This document shows, one piece after another, positions 24,412 to 32,346 of a stretch of DNA of 32,890 nt. The notes under the pieces were generated by a model. That model worked only from the letters and a program-made list of their open reading frames with translations. It ran no database searches and was not told the DNA's origin. Positions within the stretch are counted from its first letter, which is position 1; each line of letters begins with the position of its first letter. Position numbers and translations under genes: made by a program. The DNA comes from CAZHRJ01 sp964534765 (lineage in GTDB: Bacteria > Lindowbacteria > 2-12-FULL-62-27), in assembly GCA_964534765.1 (NCBI GenBank), contig CAZHRJ010000017.1, positions 1-32,890 of the forward strand, in the 5' to 3' direction.

Positions 24412-24440
24412 TTGACAATCGGTCCAATTATGCGAAAATA
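24412..24440 (+). promoter_or_regulatory. Candidate promoter of the second radical SAM unit, with a ~95-base leader
   Basis: A perfect -35 box TTGACA (24412-24417) is followed after 17 bases by AAAATA (24435-24440), or after 19 by AATAAT. Transcription would begin near 24447, leaving a purine-rich leader of about 95 bases before the GTG at 24540. The leader includes a four-codon ORF with its own GAGGG ribosome site (ATG 24471, stop 24483-24485). I see no known riboswitch pattern in it. Confidence 0.45.
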
Positions 24441-24539
24441 ATAAGTACCTGATTTTCCGAGGGAAAGCGAATGTCCGGCGGGTAAAAACAGCGTCGGCAG
24501 GGAAGCGGGGAGCGCGAGAGCGGCATACGCTACAAAACT

Positions 24540-26189
24540 GTGGAGGCGGGAAGCCAAGTGATCTATCGATCGACAGTGAAGAAGAGAGGACCAACCTCAA
24601 AGGAAATCGAGCCCTGTGATGTGCTGATGATCAATCCGCCATGGGTCGCGAAGATGCATTCGAACATCCGCGCGGGGATGAAGCACGCGATGCCTCCCCT
24701 GTCGCTTTTATCCATCAGCGCCTATTTAGAATCCAAGGGCCATCGAGTGGAGGTATTGGATATCCACGCGGAGCGTCTTCTGGTGGACGATGTGCGCGAG
24801 GTGCTTCGCCGCGTGAGACCGAAATGGGTTGGTCTGACCGTTTTGACGGCGACTTCCGTTTCGGCCCACAAAATCGCGCGTATCGTGAAAGAGGAGTGTC
24901 CAAGCTGCAAAGTGGTGATGGGCGGCGTGCATGCGGAGGCGGTGCCGGAGGAGACGCTGGCCAACAGCGCGGTTGATTTTCTGGTCCGGGGCGACGGAGA
25001 GGAGGCGTTTTTACATCTGGTGGAATCGTCCGATCCGAAGACCGTGAAGGGCGTATCGTACCGGGATTCGGTCAACAGCATCGTGAACAACGCGCCGAGT
25101 GAGCTGACCATGGATCTGGATCGCTATCCGCGACCGGCCTATCATCTGGTGCCGATGCATCTGTACTATCCTTCCGTGAGCGCCTACAAAAAACTTCCGG
25201 CGATCAACTACATGATGACCCGTGGCTGTCCCGGCAAGTGCACCTTCTGTAATTCCGCCAATACCACGCTTCGCACCCGCGATGCGGCCCGGGTCGTGGA
25301 GGACATCCGGTTTTTGCATGACACCTACGGCATCCGGGAGGTCGAATTTTTCGACGACACGTTCACGGTGATGAAAAAAAATGTGATGAGGTTTTGCCGG
25401 CTCATGAAAGACGCGCGGCTGGGTGTGGTATGGACCGCCTACATTCGGGCGGACTGTTTCAGCGAGGACATCGGCCGCGCGATGAAGGAAGCGGGCTGTC
25501 ACCAGGTATTGATCGGCGTGGAGTCGGGCAACATGCAGATTCTGGAGCTGCTGCGAAAGCCCATCGCCTTCGACAAGATCAAGCAGACCGTCCGGACCGC
25601 CCAGTCCTGCGGGCTGGCCGTTCGGGCATCGTACATCATCGGGAATGTCGGCGAGACGGATGAGACGCTGGAGGACAGTTTCCGGTTTTCGATGGAGCTG
25701 GACACCGAGCTGGCGAATTTTCACGTCTGCACGCCCTATCCGGGCACGCAGCTGTATCGCTGGGCCAAGGAGAACAACTCGCTGGTGACTGACGAGTGGT
25801 CGGACTTTGAGATGACGACTTTTTTATTGAAGCTGCCGACGATCACGGCGGATCAGGTATTCAAATTTCATCAGGATTCCCACCGGCGGTATTTCATGCG
25901 ATGGAAGATGATTCAGCGGCAGATCCGGCAGATTCAGAGTTGGGAGCATCTCCGGGACAATTTCAAGGCTTTTCTCTATGTGATTTTGCGGCTAAAGCCC
26001 CACAAGGCGTCGGCCTTTGCGCGAGAGTGGACGCAGAACCGGAAGGCCGACTTTTTTGACGTGCCGATCAATTACCGGGACCTCAAGGTTGGCACGACCA
26101 TGACGTGGGAGCTCCGGCAGGGACCCTATCCCGGGGAGAACCGGGAGACGCCGCTGGACCAATACAAACCGCAGTTCACCACCGCCTAA
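24540..26189 (+). CDS. B12-binding-domain radical SAM enzyme, second type
   Basis: Counting from GTG 24540 (549 residues), an N-terminal cobalamin-binding-like domain (about 20-160) has 'VLMINPPWV', 'PPLSLLSISAYLESKGH', 'VLDIHAERL' and 'VVMGGVHAE'. The radical SAM core has Cys230-x3-Cys234-x2-Cys237 ('RGCPGKCTFC'), 'FFDDTFTV', 'LIGVESGNMQ' and 'YIIGNVGETDETL'. It is a classical BchE/P-methylase-like member, only distantly like the first radical SAM protein. Such enzymes methylate or cyclise lipids, pigments and natural products; hopanoid methylases belong here too. The GTG at 24558, with GGAGG at 24542-24546, is an alternative start. The C-terminal region of about 130 residues is unassigned. 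Confidence 0.85.
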   Translation: MEAGSQVIYRSTVKKRGPTSKEIEPCDVLMINPPWVAKMHSNIRAGMKHAMPPLSLLSISAYLESKGHRVEVLDIHAERLLVDDVREVLRRVRPKWVGLTVLTATSVSAHKIARIVKEECPSCKVVMGGVHAEAVPEETLANSAVDFLVRGDGEEAFLHLVESSDPKTVKGVSYRDSVNSIVNNAPSELTMDLDRYPRPAYHLVPMHLYYPSVSAYKKLPAINYMMTRGCPGKCTFCNSANTTLRTRDAARVVEDIRFLHDTYGIREVEFFDDTFTVMKKNVMRFCRLMKDARLGVVWTAYIRADCFSEDIGRAMKEAGCHQVLIGVESGNMQILELLRKPIAFDKIKQTVRTAQSCGLAVRASYIIGNVGETDETLEDSFRFSMELDTELANFHVCTPYPGTQLYRWAKENNSLVTDEWSDFEMTTFLLKLPTITADQVFKFHQDSHRRYFMRWKMIQRQIRQIQSWEHLRDNFKAFLYVILRLKPHKASAFAREWTQNRKADFFDVPINYRDLKVGTTMTWELRQGPYPGENRETPLDQYKPQFTTA

Positions 26190-26234
26190 GCCTGAACCAA
26201 ATCCAATTTTAAGCGTGCGGGAACGCAGCGTCTG

Positions 26235-27227
26235 ATGGCAGATTTTGTGACCGGCGCCACCGGTTGTGTGGGGCATCGTCTGGTTCAGAAGCTCCTCGAT
26301 GCCGGCCGGGATCTGGTCCTGGCGGTCCGAAATCCGGCATCTGCGGCGACAGATCCGCTGTTTCAATCGCCATCTGTCCGGCTGGTCGCCTGCGATTTCA
26401 CGCGGCCGGGCTGGAGCGCGTCGATAGAGGACTCGATGCGGGGTTGTGAGAACGTGTTTCACACGGCGGGAGAGATGCCCCACCGGCCAAGCTGCCGGTT
26501 CAATCCGCAGGTGCTGCGCCAGGTGAATTTTGAATCTGTTCGGACCCTATATGATCTTTCCCGCCGCGCGGGCATCCGCCGGTTTCTCTATGTGAGTTCG
26601 ATCGGCGTCTACGGGGACACGTACGCGATGCCGCTGGATGAGACGGCGCCGCAACGTCCGGCGGACGATTATTCCCGGACCAAAGTCGATGCCGAGCATA
26701 TGCTGGTATCCGGCGCGGGCAGCGGGGGCCCGGCGGTATCGATTGTGAGGCCGGGACTCATCTATGGCGACCGGGACAACGGTGTGATCCGGAAGATCAT
26801 GGGACTGATTGATAGGGGATATTTTCTGATTCTGGGAGACGGAAAAAATGTCCGGGCCTTGTCCTCAACGACCCTTCTGGCCGATGTTTTTCTGTTGCAG
26901 GCGCGCCGTTCTCATCGTTGCGAAATCTTGAACGTCATTGATCCGAACCTGCCGACGATGAACCAGCTGGTCCAGGACATCGCGGCTCTGCTTGGGGTTC
27001 GGCCGTCGCGGCATCTGCCGCTGGCGGTTGCGTACCTTCCCGCCGCTTTTTTTTCCGTATTGGCCGCCGTCGGTTTGGGGACGAGTTTCAAACTGTCGGA
27101 CGTTCGCAAGCTCTCGAGTTCAACGCCGCTTCGGATCGACCGTCTGCGGGGCGTCCTGGGCGAGGTACCGGACTACTACCGGTCGGATCTGGCATCAGAC
27201 GTGTCCTGGTATCGGCGGTGGGCTTGA
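26235..27227 (+). CDS. NAD-dependent epimerase / 3beta-hydroxysteroid dehydrogenase-like SDR
   Basis: A 330-residue extended SDR with 'VTGATGCVGHRLVQKLL' at residues 5-21, 'VFHTAGE', 'YVSSIGVYGD', the catalytic Tyr146-x3-Lys150 (YSRTK) and 'SIVRPGLIYG'. The 'VFH.A' and 'RPG.IYG' forms are those of the 3beta-HSD / HpnA side of the family, which act on sterol, hopanoid or lipid-linked substrates as well as sugars. It starts 45 bases after the radical SAM gene without an obvious Shine-Dalgarno. Its neighbours (radical SAM, methyltransferase, Rieske-type oxygenase) make a lipid or polycyclic substrate worth considering, but a sugar is equally possible. Confidence 0.75.
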   Translation: MADFVTGATGCVGHRLVQKLLDAGRDLVLAVRNPASAATDPLFQSPSVRLVACDFTRPGWSASIEDSMRGCENVFHTAGEMPHRPSCRFNPQVLRQVNFESVRTLYDLSRRAGIRRFLYVSSIGVYGDTYAMPLDETAPQRPADDYSRTKVDAEHMLVSGAGSGGPAVSIVRPGLIYGDRDNGVIRKIMGLIDRGYFLILGDGKNVRALSSTTLLADVFLLQARRSHRCEILNVIDPNLPTMNQLVQDIAALLGVRPSRHLPLAVAYLPAAFFSVLAAVGLGTSFKLSDVRKLSSSTPLRIDRLRGVLGEVPDYYRSDLASDVSWYRRWA

Positions 27228-27279
27228 CCTCCCTGCCTGCCTATGTCACTTTGTCATCCGGACGGAGAAACGAGGACCG

Positions 27280-28014
27280 ATGAAAGAGCAACAGGACGCG
27301 ATTTTTGACGCCTGCAGTGAGCAATTTCATGATCTGTTCAAGGTGTTCAATCAAAAGACAAAGGAATATCTGAACGGCGAGATTTTCGATCAATCCATTC
27401 AAGGGGTGTGTCTGGACATCGGCAACGGCGGCGAAGCGCCCGTGGAGGTTTTCTCGGAAGAGAACCTGAAGCGGATTCGGTGTTTCATCGGGCTGGACTA
27501 CAGTTACCACATGCTGGCCGTTCGGCGATTCGACCACCGACTGCAGGGGAGCGCATTTTTGCTGCCGTTCAAATCCGCGAGTGTGGACACCGTCATCGCC
27601 CGGCATGTGATCCATCATCTGGGACTGTCCGCGGGCGACCGGCGGCATGACAAATTGTTATTAATGTTGCGGGAGATCAACCGGGTGATCAAACCGACCG
27701 GCCGGATCATCATTCTGGAGACGATGGTGCCGCGGTTCATGGAGGTCATCCAGTTGTGGATCGTGCGGGCCTGGTATCACGGGATATTAAGGAAGGCCTA
27801 TGTACCGATCTGCATGTTTTCGAGAAAAACGCTGGAGCAGGTCATACCTGGGGATTTCTATCGAGTCCACAAAGTGGATTTTCAGTCGCTTCGGCGATTC
27901 ACTCTGAGTTATTTTGATCCCCTGGTCAGTTTTTTGAAGTATCCGTGGTTCAAGTTGCCTGTATTTTTGCAGCCTTACCGGTATGTGGCCTGGGTTCTGG
28001 AGAAAAAGGGATGA
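27280..28014 (+). CDS. Class I SAM-dependent methyltransferase
   Basis: The 244-residue product has motif I 'CLDIGNGG' (44-51), 'FIGLDYSYHMLAV', 'LLPFKSASVDTVIARHVIHHL' and 'GRIIILET', the methyltransferase type 11 pattern. The frame is open far upstream, but the ATG at 27280 is chosen because it has GAGGA (27272-27276) 3 bases before it and directly precedes the helical N-terminus; upstream sequence overlaps the previous gene in another frame. A hydrophobic C-terminal region (about 150-240, with 'FMEVIQLWIVRAWYHGIL') suggests membrane contact or a lipid substrate. Its stop overlaps the Rieske gene start (ATGA, 28011-28014). Confidence 0.75.
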   Translation: MKEQQDAIFDACSEQFHDLFKVFNQKTKEYLNGEIFDQSIQGVCLDIGNGGEAPVEVFSEENLKRIRCFIGLDYSYHMLAVRRFDHRLQGSAFLLPFKSASVDTVIARHVIHHLGLSAGDRRHDKLLLMLREINRVIKPTGRIIILETMVPRFMEVIQLWIVRAWYHGILRKAYVPICMFSRKTLEQVIPGDFYRVHKVDFQSLRRFTLSYFDPLVSFLKYPWFKLPVFLQPYRYVAWVLEKKG

Positions 28015-28343
28015 GTGAGGGGATCCCGGTCGCCGGGTGGGCACAGAGACTGATGAATCGAGTCAATTTTGCCATCAAACACCGCACATTTGAGCCGATC
28101 GTGCCGGCCGGGGATCGGCTGGCCGTCTGCGGGCCGGCGGGGTCGATTACGGTGCCGAAGCACTGTCCGCACCAGGGCGCGCCGCTGTGGCGTTCCCGAA
28201 TCGAGTCGGGCCATCTGGTGTGTCGCTGGCATGCGTGCAAATATCGTCTCTCGGACGGGAAATTCATAGTAGCCAAGGGACTGAAGGTGATGGAGATTGA
28301 GGACAGTCAAAGTCGCGGTCATTCGAACGACGCGCGTTCATAG
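28011..28343 (+). CDS. Rieske [2Fe-2S] domain protein (N-terminal half of a split Rieske oxygenase)
   Basis: The 110-residue product contains both halves of the Rieske cluster site: Cys52-x-His54 in 'KHCPHQGAPL' and Cys71-x2-His74 in 'CRWHACKYRLSDG'. It would bind a [2Fe-2S] cluster and pass electrons. The following gene, overlapping by 47 bases in another frame, encodes the matching mononuclear-iron catalytic domain, so the two together have the size and domain order of one small Rieske oxygenase (about 300 residues). The last 15 residues (Ser/Arg/Asn-rich, after 'LKVMEIED') do not look like a Rieske domain end. This is what a frameshift near 28291-28343 would give. Real two-subunit organisation is the alternative. 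ATG overlaps the preceding stop. Confidence 0.75.
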   Translation: MSEGIPVAGWAQRLMNRVNFAIKHRTFEPIVPAGDRLAVCGPAGSITVPKHCPHQGAPLWRSRIESGHLVCRWHACKYRLSDGKFIVAKGLKVMEIEDSQSRGHSNDARS

Positions 28344-28902
28344 TTCGTTCGACATCGTGTGGGACAATGTTCAGGACTACACCCATTTTCTGCCGTTACA
28401 CCGGAAGCATTTCAAACAGTTTGAAGTTTTGTATGACGATCAGACCGTGCAGATTTTCTACTACACGTCCTGCGTCCTTCCGCCCCTGCCCTTTATCCGG
28501 CGGTTCATCGCGGTCCGGCGGATGGACCGGGACAACCACTCGGCGCGGCAGGTTTATCAGGATTTGGCAAGCGGAGACAAAGTTTATTTGAAGTACTACA
28601 TAGAGAAGAAGGGCGAAGAGGTGTTGACGCATAATCTTTTTCTTTTCCAGTTGTCGGGTTGGATGGCGCATGTGCCCCGGTTGTTTGCCTGGCTGGTGAA
28701 TCGCCGTCTGGCCGCCATGTGGCAGGAGGATCTCGAAATCCAGCATGTTCGATATGAGATGGGCGGATTCACCAGCAAGACGTGCGAGCCGAGGCTGGCG
28801 TCCCTCCATGCCGAATTGTCCGATCGATTCGACACCCTTTTTGAGGAGATCGACAGTCCAACGACCCTTCGATGCGAGTTTGAGGAAAAATCGGAGAAGT
28901 GA
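28297..28902 (+). CDS. Rieske oxygenase catalytic (SRPBCC/START-fold) domain protein
   Basis: The 201-residue product has Asn24-x2-Asp27-x2-His30-x4-His35 ('NVQDYTHFLPLH'), the non-heme iron two-His motif of Rieske oxygenases, and a later 'MWQEDLEIQH' whose Asp145 fits the third iron ligand of the family. The rest is an SRPBCC/START-like beta sheet with a hydrophobic helix near 116-135. It should oxidise or hydroxylate a hydrophobic or sugar-linked substrate when supplied with electrons by the Rieske domain encoded just before. The only start codon near the homology start is TTG 28297, with AAGGTGA (28284-28290) 6 bases upstream. If the two genes are really one, no start is needed here. Confidence 0.7.
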   Translation: MRTVKVAVIRTTRVHSSFDIVWDNVQDYTHFLPLHRKHFKQFEVLYDDQTVQIFYYTSCVLPPLPFIRRFIAVRRMDRDNHSARQVYQDLASGDKVYLKYYIEKKGEEVLTHNLFLFQLSGWMAHVPRLFAWLVNRRLAAMWQEDLEIQHVRYEMGGFTSKTCEPRLASLHAELSDRFDTLFEEIDSPTTLRCEFEEKSEK

Positions 28903-28906
28903 TTCG

Positions 28907-28944
28907 AGGAGGGGGACGTGTTTAAGCCGCAGACAATCCGATGA
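28907..28944 (+). promoter_or_regulatory. Strong ribosome-binding site with an 8-codon upstream ORF overlapping the next start
   Basis: AGGAGG (28907-28912) lies 25 or more bases from the ATG at 28941, too far to serve it. It is 5 bases before a GTG (28918) that opens an eight-codon frame whose TGA (28942-28944) overlaps that ATG as ATGA. Translation of the membrane-protein gene may thus depend on re-initiation after this short frame. Confidence 0.35.
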
Positions 28945-30875
28945 TCGACCGTCCGGATGAGCCGGGGGGAAATCAAGCCCCGCCAGTAGTTGCCGTACTT
29001 CTCATTGCCACCGTCTTTTACCTTGTGACGAGCGGAAATTATTTTCATTTTCACACCATCACCTCGGAAATCCTGACGAAAATATACGTCGATGCCGGCG
29101 AGTTGATTCCGCAGGACTTCATCGACGCGTATTTTCGAGGCCTGCGATTTCCAAGTTTTTACGCGATTGTTCCATCCTGGATATACCGAACGCTTCATCC
29201 GGACATCCGGGTTTTGCTTGAGACCATGGGATGGCTGTTGATCGTTCTCGCCGGAATGGGCATGCTGTCTATGGCGAGATCACTTTGCCCTCCATCGCGG
29301 GTCCTGTCGATTCTTGCCGCGGCCTTTTATCTGTTTTCCGACATTGGGTATGTTTCGCCGTCCTTCTGGGCCGCGCCGGCCCAGCTGGCGGCGAGCTACT
29401 ACGGCGTGGCCATGACGTGTGCGGTACTGGCCGCGTTTCTGGCGCGGCGATTTTATCTATCGGCCCTTCTGCTCGGCGTGACGACGTGCATCCATCCCGC
29501 GCATGCGATTCTGTCCGCCGGCCCGTTGCTGACGGCCTACCTGTGGACAGAGCGGTCGGAGCCGGGGCGACAGCGCCGTCTGGTTTTGTCGCTGGCGTGT
29601 TTTGGGATTGGAGTGCTTCCGTATCTGGTGTTTGTGTTGCCGCGGGTGACCTATTTCAACTGGGAGGGACTGACCGGGGACCATCTGGTGAAGTTATACG
29701 AAGTATTGCGACTCAAGTGGCACTATCATCTGTTCCCGTCGGAGTGGCATCCGGTTCGACATGTGACATTTGGCCTTTTTTTAGGACTGAGCGTGATCGG
29801 CATCCGATTCCTGACCCCGGTCGCTCGCCGGATGTTTGTGCCGCTGTTGTCGCTCTATCTGGTCTTCAGCGTCCTCTGTTGGATATTCACGGAATGGGTG
29901 CCGGCATACTCCGTGATCAAACTTTCCCCGCTTCGGATACTCACCCATGTGACCCTATTGTGTGTCATTCCCTTTTTTACAGCGCTCTACCGCGTGTGGG
30001 TCGATGAAGAAAGTCCTTGGCCGAAGGTGGCGGCGATGTGGCTGATGGTATCGATGTTTTTTTCGACGGAAGGGATTGCATTCATTCCAGGTATTTTGTT
30101 GTTCCTGGACCAGTCAATTCTGCGGTCCCGGTTTTCAGCTTCCAGTCTGGTCCAGCTTCGGCCGATCCTCTACGGTTCGAGTATGGCTTTACCCATGGCG
30201 GTCTATATAATCCCACATTCGATGACAGGCGGGGTGTCGATTCATCGGATCATTCAATACGTGTACGCAGGTTCATGGGCGCATTTGTCCTACTGGAAGA
30301 TCGGGGTTCTGGCCGCCGGCGTTGGCGCGGCCTGGCTGGTCGCCCGCCGCCGGCCGACCGCCGCGACCGCGTCGGTGACGGCGGCGATTCTAGTCGGGCT
30401 ATTCTGCGCCGCCAAGGGTGTTGATCTGTGGCAGATACGGATGCGGAACAATCCGCAGTTCATGGCGTACTACGACGCGCAGGTATGGGCCCATGCGAGC
30501 ACACCGCCGGAGGCCATGTTCGCGGTGGATCCGCAGTTGGGAGGATTTCGGGATTTTGCGCGCCGGGAGTCATTTTTGACGTGGGTGGACATCATTTTTC
30601 CCTGGCAGAATCCCATCTTTTACGACAGCGTGGTCGGCCGGTTTAACGCGCTGGGGTTCACCTTGGAGGAACTGAAACAGGTGGCGCCCTCGCGCCGGCC
30701 GCTCCATTTATCGGAGAAATTCTCAATGCTGGATGCGGCCGTTTTTCGTTCAATCAGAGCCGCCCATCCCCGGCTTGAGTATGTGCTCTATCAGAACGAG
30801 CGCCATCCGAAGATTCAATTTCCCATAGTTTATCAAAACGCCTATTTCACGGTTTGCCGGATCGTAAGTCAATAA
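28941..30875 (+). CDS. Large multi-pass membrane protein (DUF6798-like, GT-C-like architecture)
   Basis: A 644-residue protein with about ten to twelve hydrophobic segments spread over residues 15-530, beginning with 'AVLLIATVFYLVTSGNYF'. A soluble C-terminal part of roughly 100 residues contains 'TPPEAMFAVDP' and 'GFRDFARRESFLTWVDII'. This tail resembles DUF6798, found at the end of polytopic proteins that look like lipid-linked-sugar (GT-C) glycosyltransferases, but I see no certain catalytic DxD or DE at the first periplasmic loop. 'HPAHAILSAGPLL' in the middle is a striking conserved-looking loop. It probably sits in the inner membrane and acts on a lipid-linked product of the locus. The ATG is reached through an overlapping short upstream frame. 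Confidence 0.65.
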   Translation: MIDRPDEPGGNQAPPVVAVLLIATVFYLVTSGNYFHFHTITSEILTKIYVDAGELIPQDFIDAYFRGLRFPSFYAIVPSWIYRTLHPDIRVLLETMGWLLIVLAGMGMLSMARSLCPPSRVLSILAAAFYLFSDIGYVSPSFWAAPAQLAASYYGVAMTCAVLAAFLARRFYLSALLLGVTTCIHPAHAILSAGPLLTAYLWTERSEPGRQRRLVLSLACFGIGVLPYLVFVLPRVTYFNWEGLTGDHLVKLYEVLRLKWHYHLFPSEWHPVRHVTFGLFLGLSVIGIRFLTPVARRMFVPLLSLYLVFSVLCWIFTEWVPAYSVIKLSPLRILTHVTLLCVIPFFTALYRVWVDEESPWPKVAAMWLMVSMFFSTEGIAFIPGILLFLDQSILRSRFSASSLVQLRPILYGSSMALPMAVYIIPHSMTGGVSIHRIIQYVYAGSWAHLSYWKIGVLAAGVGAAWLVARRRPTAATASVTAAILVGLFCAAKGVDLWQIRMRNNPQFMAYYDAQVWAHASTPPEAMFAVDPQLGGFRDFARRESFLTWVDIIFPWQNPIFYDSVVGRFNALGFTLEELKQVAPSRRPLHLSEKFSMLDAAVFRSIRAAHPRLEYVLYQNERHPKIQFPIVYQNAYFTVCRIVSQ

Positions 30876-30928
30876 TCTTTGGATTTGCGGCATTAGCCCG
30901 CTTGGACTGATCTGCCGATAAGTCAAGT

Positions 30929-31129
30929 ATGACGGTTCTGTCATTTTCAGAATTTGAGCGGATTGTGACGTCGGCGCTCAGGAAAATTCAGGCCGAGCAT
31001 CAGACTCTTGATGACTTTCGTCTCGCGGTCCGGAAAAATCCGCGGCCACTGACCGCGGCGGAATTTTATTTCCTGATGGCGGAGGAATGTCGGCATTTGT
31101 ACTGTCGCCGGGAGAAAAACTATGAGTAA
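30929..31129 (+). CDS. Small conserved-looking protein of unknown function (66 residues)
   Basis: Not recognised. The 66-residue product is charged and probably helical, without a signal or membrane segment; 'FSEFERIVTSALRKIQ' and 'LTAAEFYFLMAEECRHLYC' suggest two amphipathic helices. It ends in an 8-base overlap with the GT9 gene, which supports it being real and translationally coupled. GATAAG (30917-30922) ends 6 bases before the ATG, with TTAGCC 18 bases further up, a weak match to the leaderless promoter pattern seen elsewhere. There is no Shine-Dalgarno. Confidence 0.5.
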   Translation: MTVLSFSEFERIVTSALRKIQAEHQTLDDFRLAVRKNPRPLTAAEFYFLMAEECRHLYCRREKNYE

Positions 31130-32306
31130 CTCTCAGGATTTTCTCTCCGGGAGCGAGCGGGTGTTGATCATCCAATTATCCGCGATCGGGGATGTTCTGC
31201 GCGCCGGTTCGGTTGTTTCAACGCTGAGGCGAATCCATCCGAAGGTCGAGATTGGGATGGTAGTGTTTTCCGATTATCGGGAGGTCCTGGCCGGGATTGC
31301 CGGATTGTCCCGCCGGCATGTGTTTCCGAACCTGGATCTCAAGAGGGGACTGCAGGAATCGCGGACAGAGGGGGAAGCGGTGAAGGCGGTGTACGAGTCG
31401 GCGTATCTTCCAATGGAGGAGATTCAGCGCAGTGAGTACGAACTGGCCGTGAATTTCCATTTCAGTCCCGTATCGGTTTATGTGTCTGTCCTGTCCGCGG
31501 CCCGCCGCGTCCTGGGAATGGCGATGCATCCAACCGGCCACCGGGATGTCTTTGGCGCGGAGGCTCGATTATTGCATCAGGATCTGTCCAGCCCCGACCG
31601 CCGCCGTCGGTCTACGGAGCATCTGGCGATTCGGTATCACCGCATGTTGGCTTTGCCGACGGACGATGTTCATCTTTCCTTTACTCTGGACGCAGCTGCC
31701 GCACTTCCAGACGAATCCTGGCAGGAGCGCCTGCCGGGTCCGCGCCCGCATGTGGATGCCCCGACCGGTCGCCGGGTTGCGGTTCATGTTGGCGCCGGCT
31801 GGCTGGACAAATGCTGGCCCGCGGATCGATGGTTGGATCTCATGTGGCGGATGCATCGGGAGCGCCAGTGTACGCCGGTTTTGCTGGGAACCATCATTGA
31901 GCGTGACCGGAACTGGGGAGGGATCCTGCGCCGGATGGAGTTTCCGTGGGTGGACGGCTGCGGATTGTCGTTTCAGGAGTCCGCGGCGCTTTTGAGAGGC
32001 TGTGATTTGTTTGTGGGCGCGGATTCGGGACCCATGCATCTGGCGTCGGCGTTAGGCGTTCCGTCCGTGGCCTTGTTTGGTCCGACCTGCAGCGCGGAGA
32101 GTTATCCATTGGATGGCCGGAACGCCGTGATCCAGAGGGATCGGCTGGACGAAATCAGTGTGGATGAAGTCTGGGAGGCAGTCGAAGTGGTTTCCAGATT
32201 CAAGCCGATCCCGTTGCCCCGCTGGCGGGATGTGTCGACCCGGGCCGGCATGATGTTATACGAGAATCCCCCGGGAGGCGTTCTTCCCCATTTGAACGTT
32301 GCCTGA
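31122..32306 (+). CDS. GT9-family glycosyltransferase (ADP-heptose:LPS heptosyltransferase-like)
   Basis: The 394-residue GT-B protein has the N-terminal 'LIIQLSAIGDVLRAGSVVSTLRR' (about 14-36) and the C-terminal donor site 'GADSGPMHLASALGVPSVAL' followed by 'FGPT', both typical of heptosyltransferases WaaC/WaaF/WaaQ. These cytoplasmic, membrane-associated enzymes move heptose from ADP-heptose onto a lipid or saccharide acceptor. This matches the HldE-like and GmhA-like genes at the other end of the window and is the best internal hint that the activated sugar is a heptose. The ATG overlaps the small upstream gene by 8 bases. Acceptor not known. Confidence 0.85.
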   Translation: MSNSQDFLSGSERVLIIQLSAIGDVLRAGSVVSTLRRIHPKVEIGMVVFSDYREVLAGIAGLSRRHVFPNLDLKRGLQESRTEGEAVKAVYESAYLPMEEIQRSEYELAVNFHFSPVSVYVSVLSAARRVLGMAMHPTGHRDVFGAEARLLHQDLSSPDRRRRSTEHLAIRYHRMLALPTDDVHLSFTLDAAAALPDESWQERLPGPRPHVDAPTGRRVAVHVGAGWLDKCWPADRWLDLMWRMHRERQCTPVLLGTIIERDRNWGGILRRMEFPWVDGCGLSFQESAALLRGCDLFVGADSGPMHLASALGVPSVALFGPTCSAESYPLDGRNAVIQRDRLDEISVDEVWEAVEVVSRFKPIPLPRWRDVSTRAGMMLYENPPGGVLPHLNVA

Positions 32307-32310
32307 GTCC

Positions 32311-32339
32311 TTGACACATTTTTAATCCCCACGTAGTTT
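32311..32339 (+). promoter_or_regulatory. Sigma70-like promoter of the ferredoxin gene, apparently leaderless
   Basis: A perfect TTGACA (32311-32316) and TAGTTT (32334-32339) are 17 bases apart. The -10 box ends 7 bases before the ATG at 32347, the same geometry as at 14891, so the message should begin at the start codon. A GAGGGA lies between box and ATG but is too close to act as a ribosome site. Confidence 0.65.
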
Positions 32340-32346
32340 GAGGGAA

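Noticed and set aside
24441..24539. Cobalamin or SAM riboswitch before the radical SAM gene
   Set aside because: I looked for a B12-box-like or SAM-I-like core in the leader and found none; only generic G-rich blocks are present.
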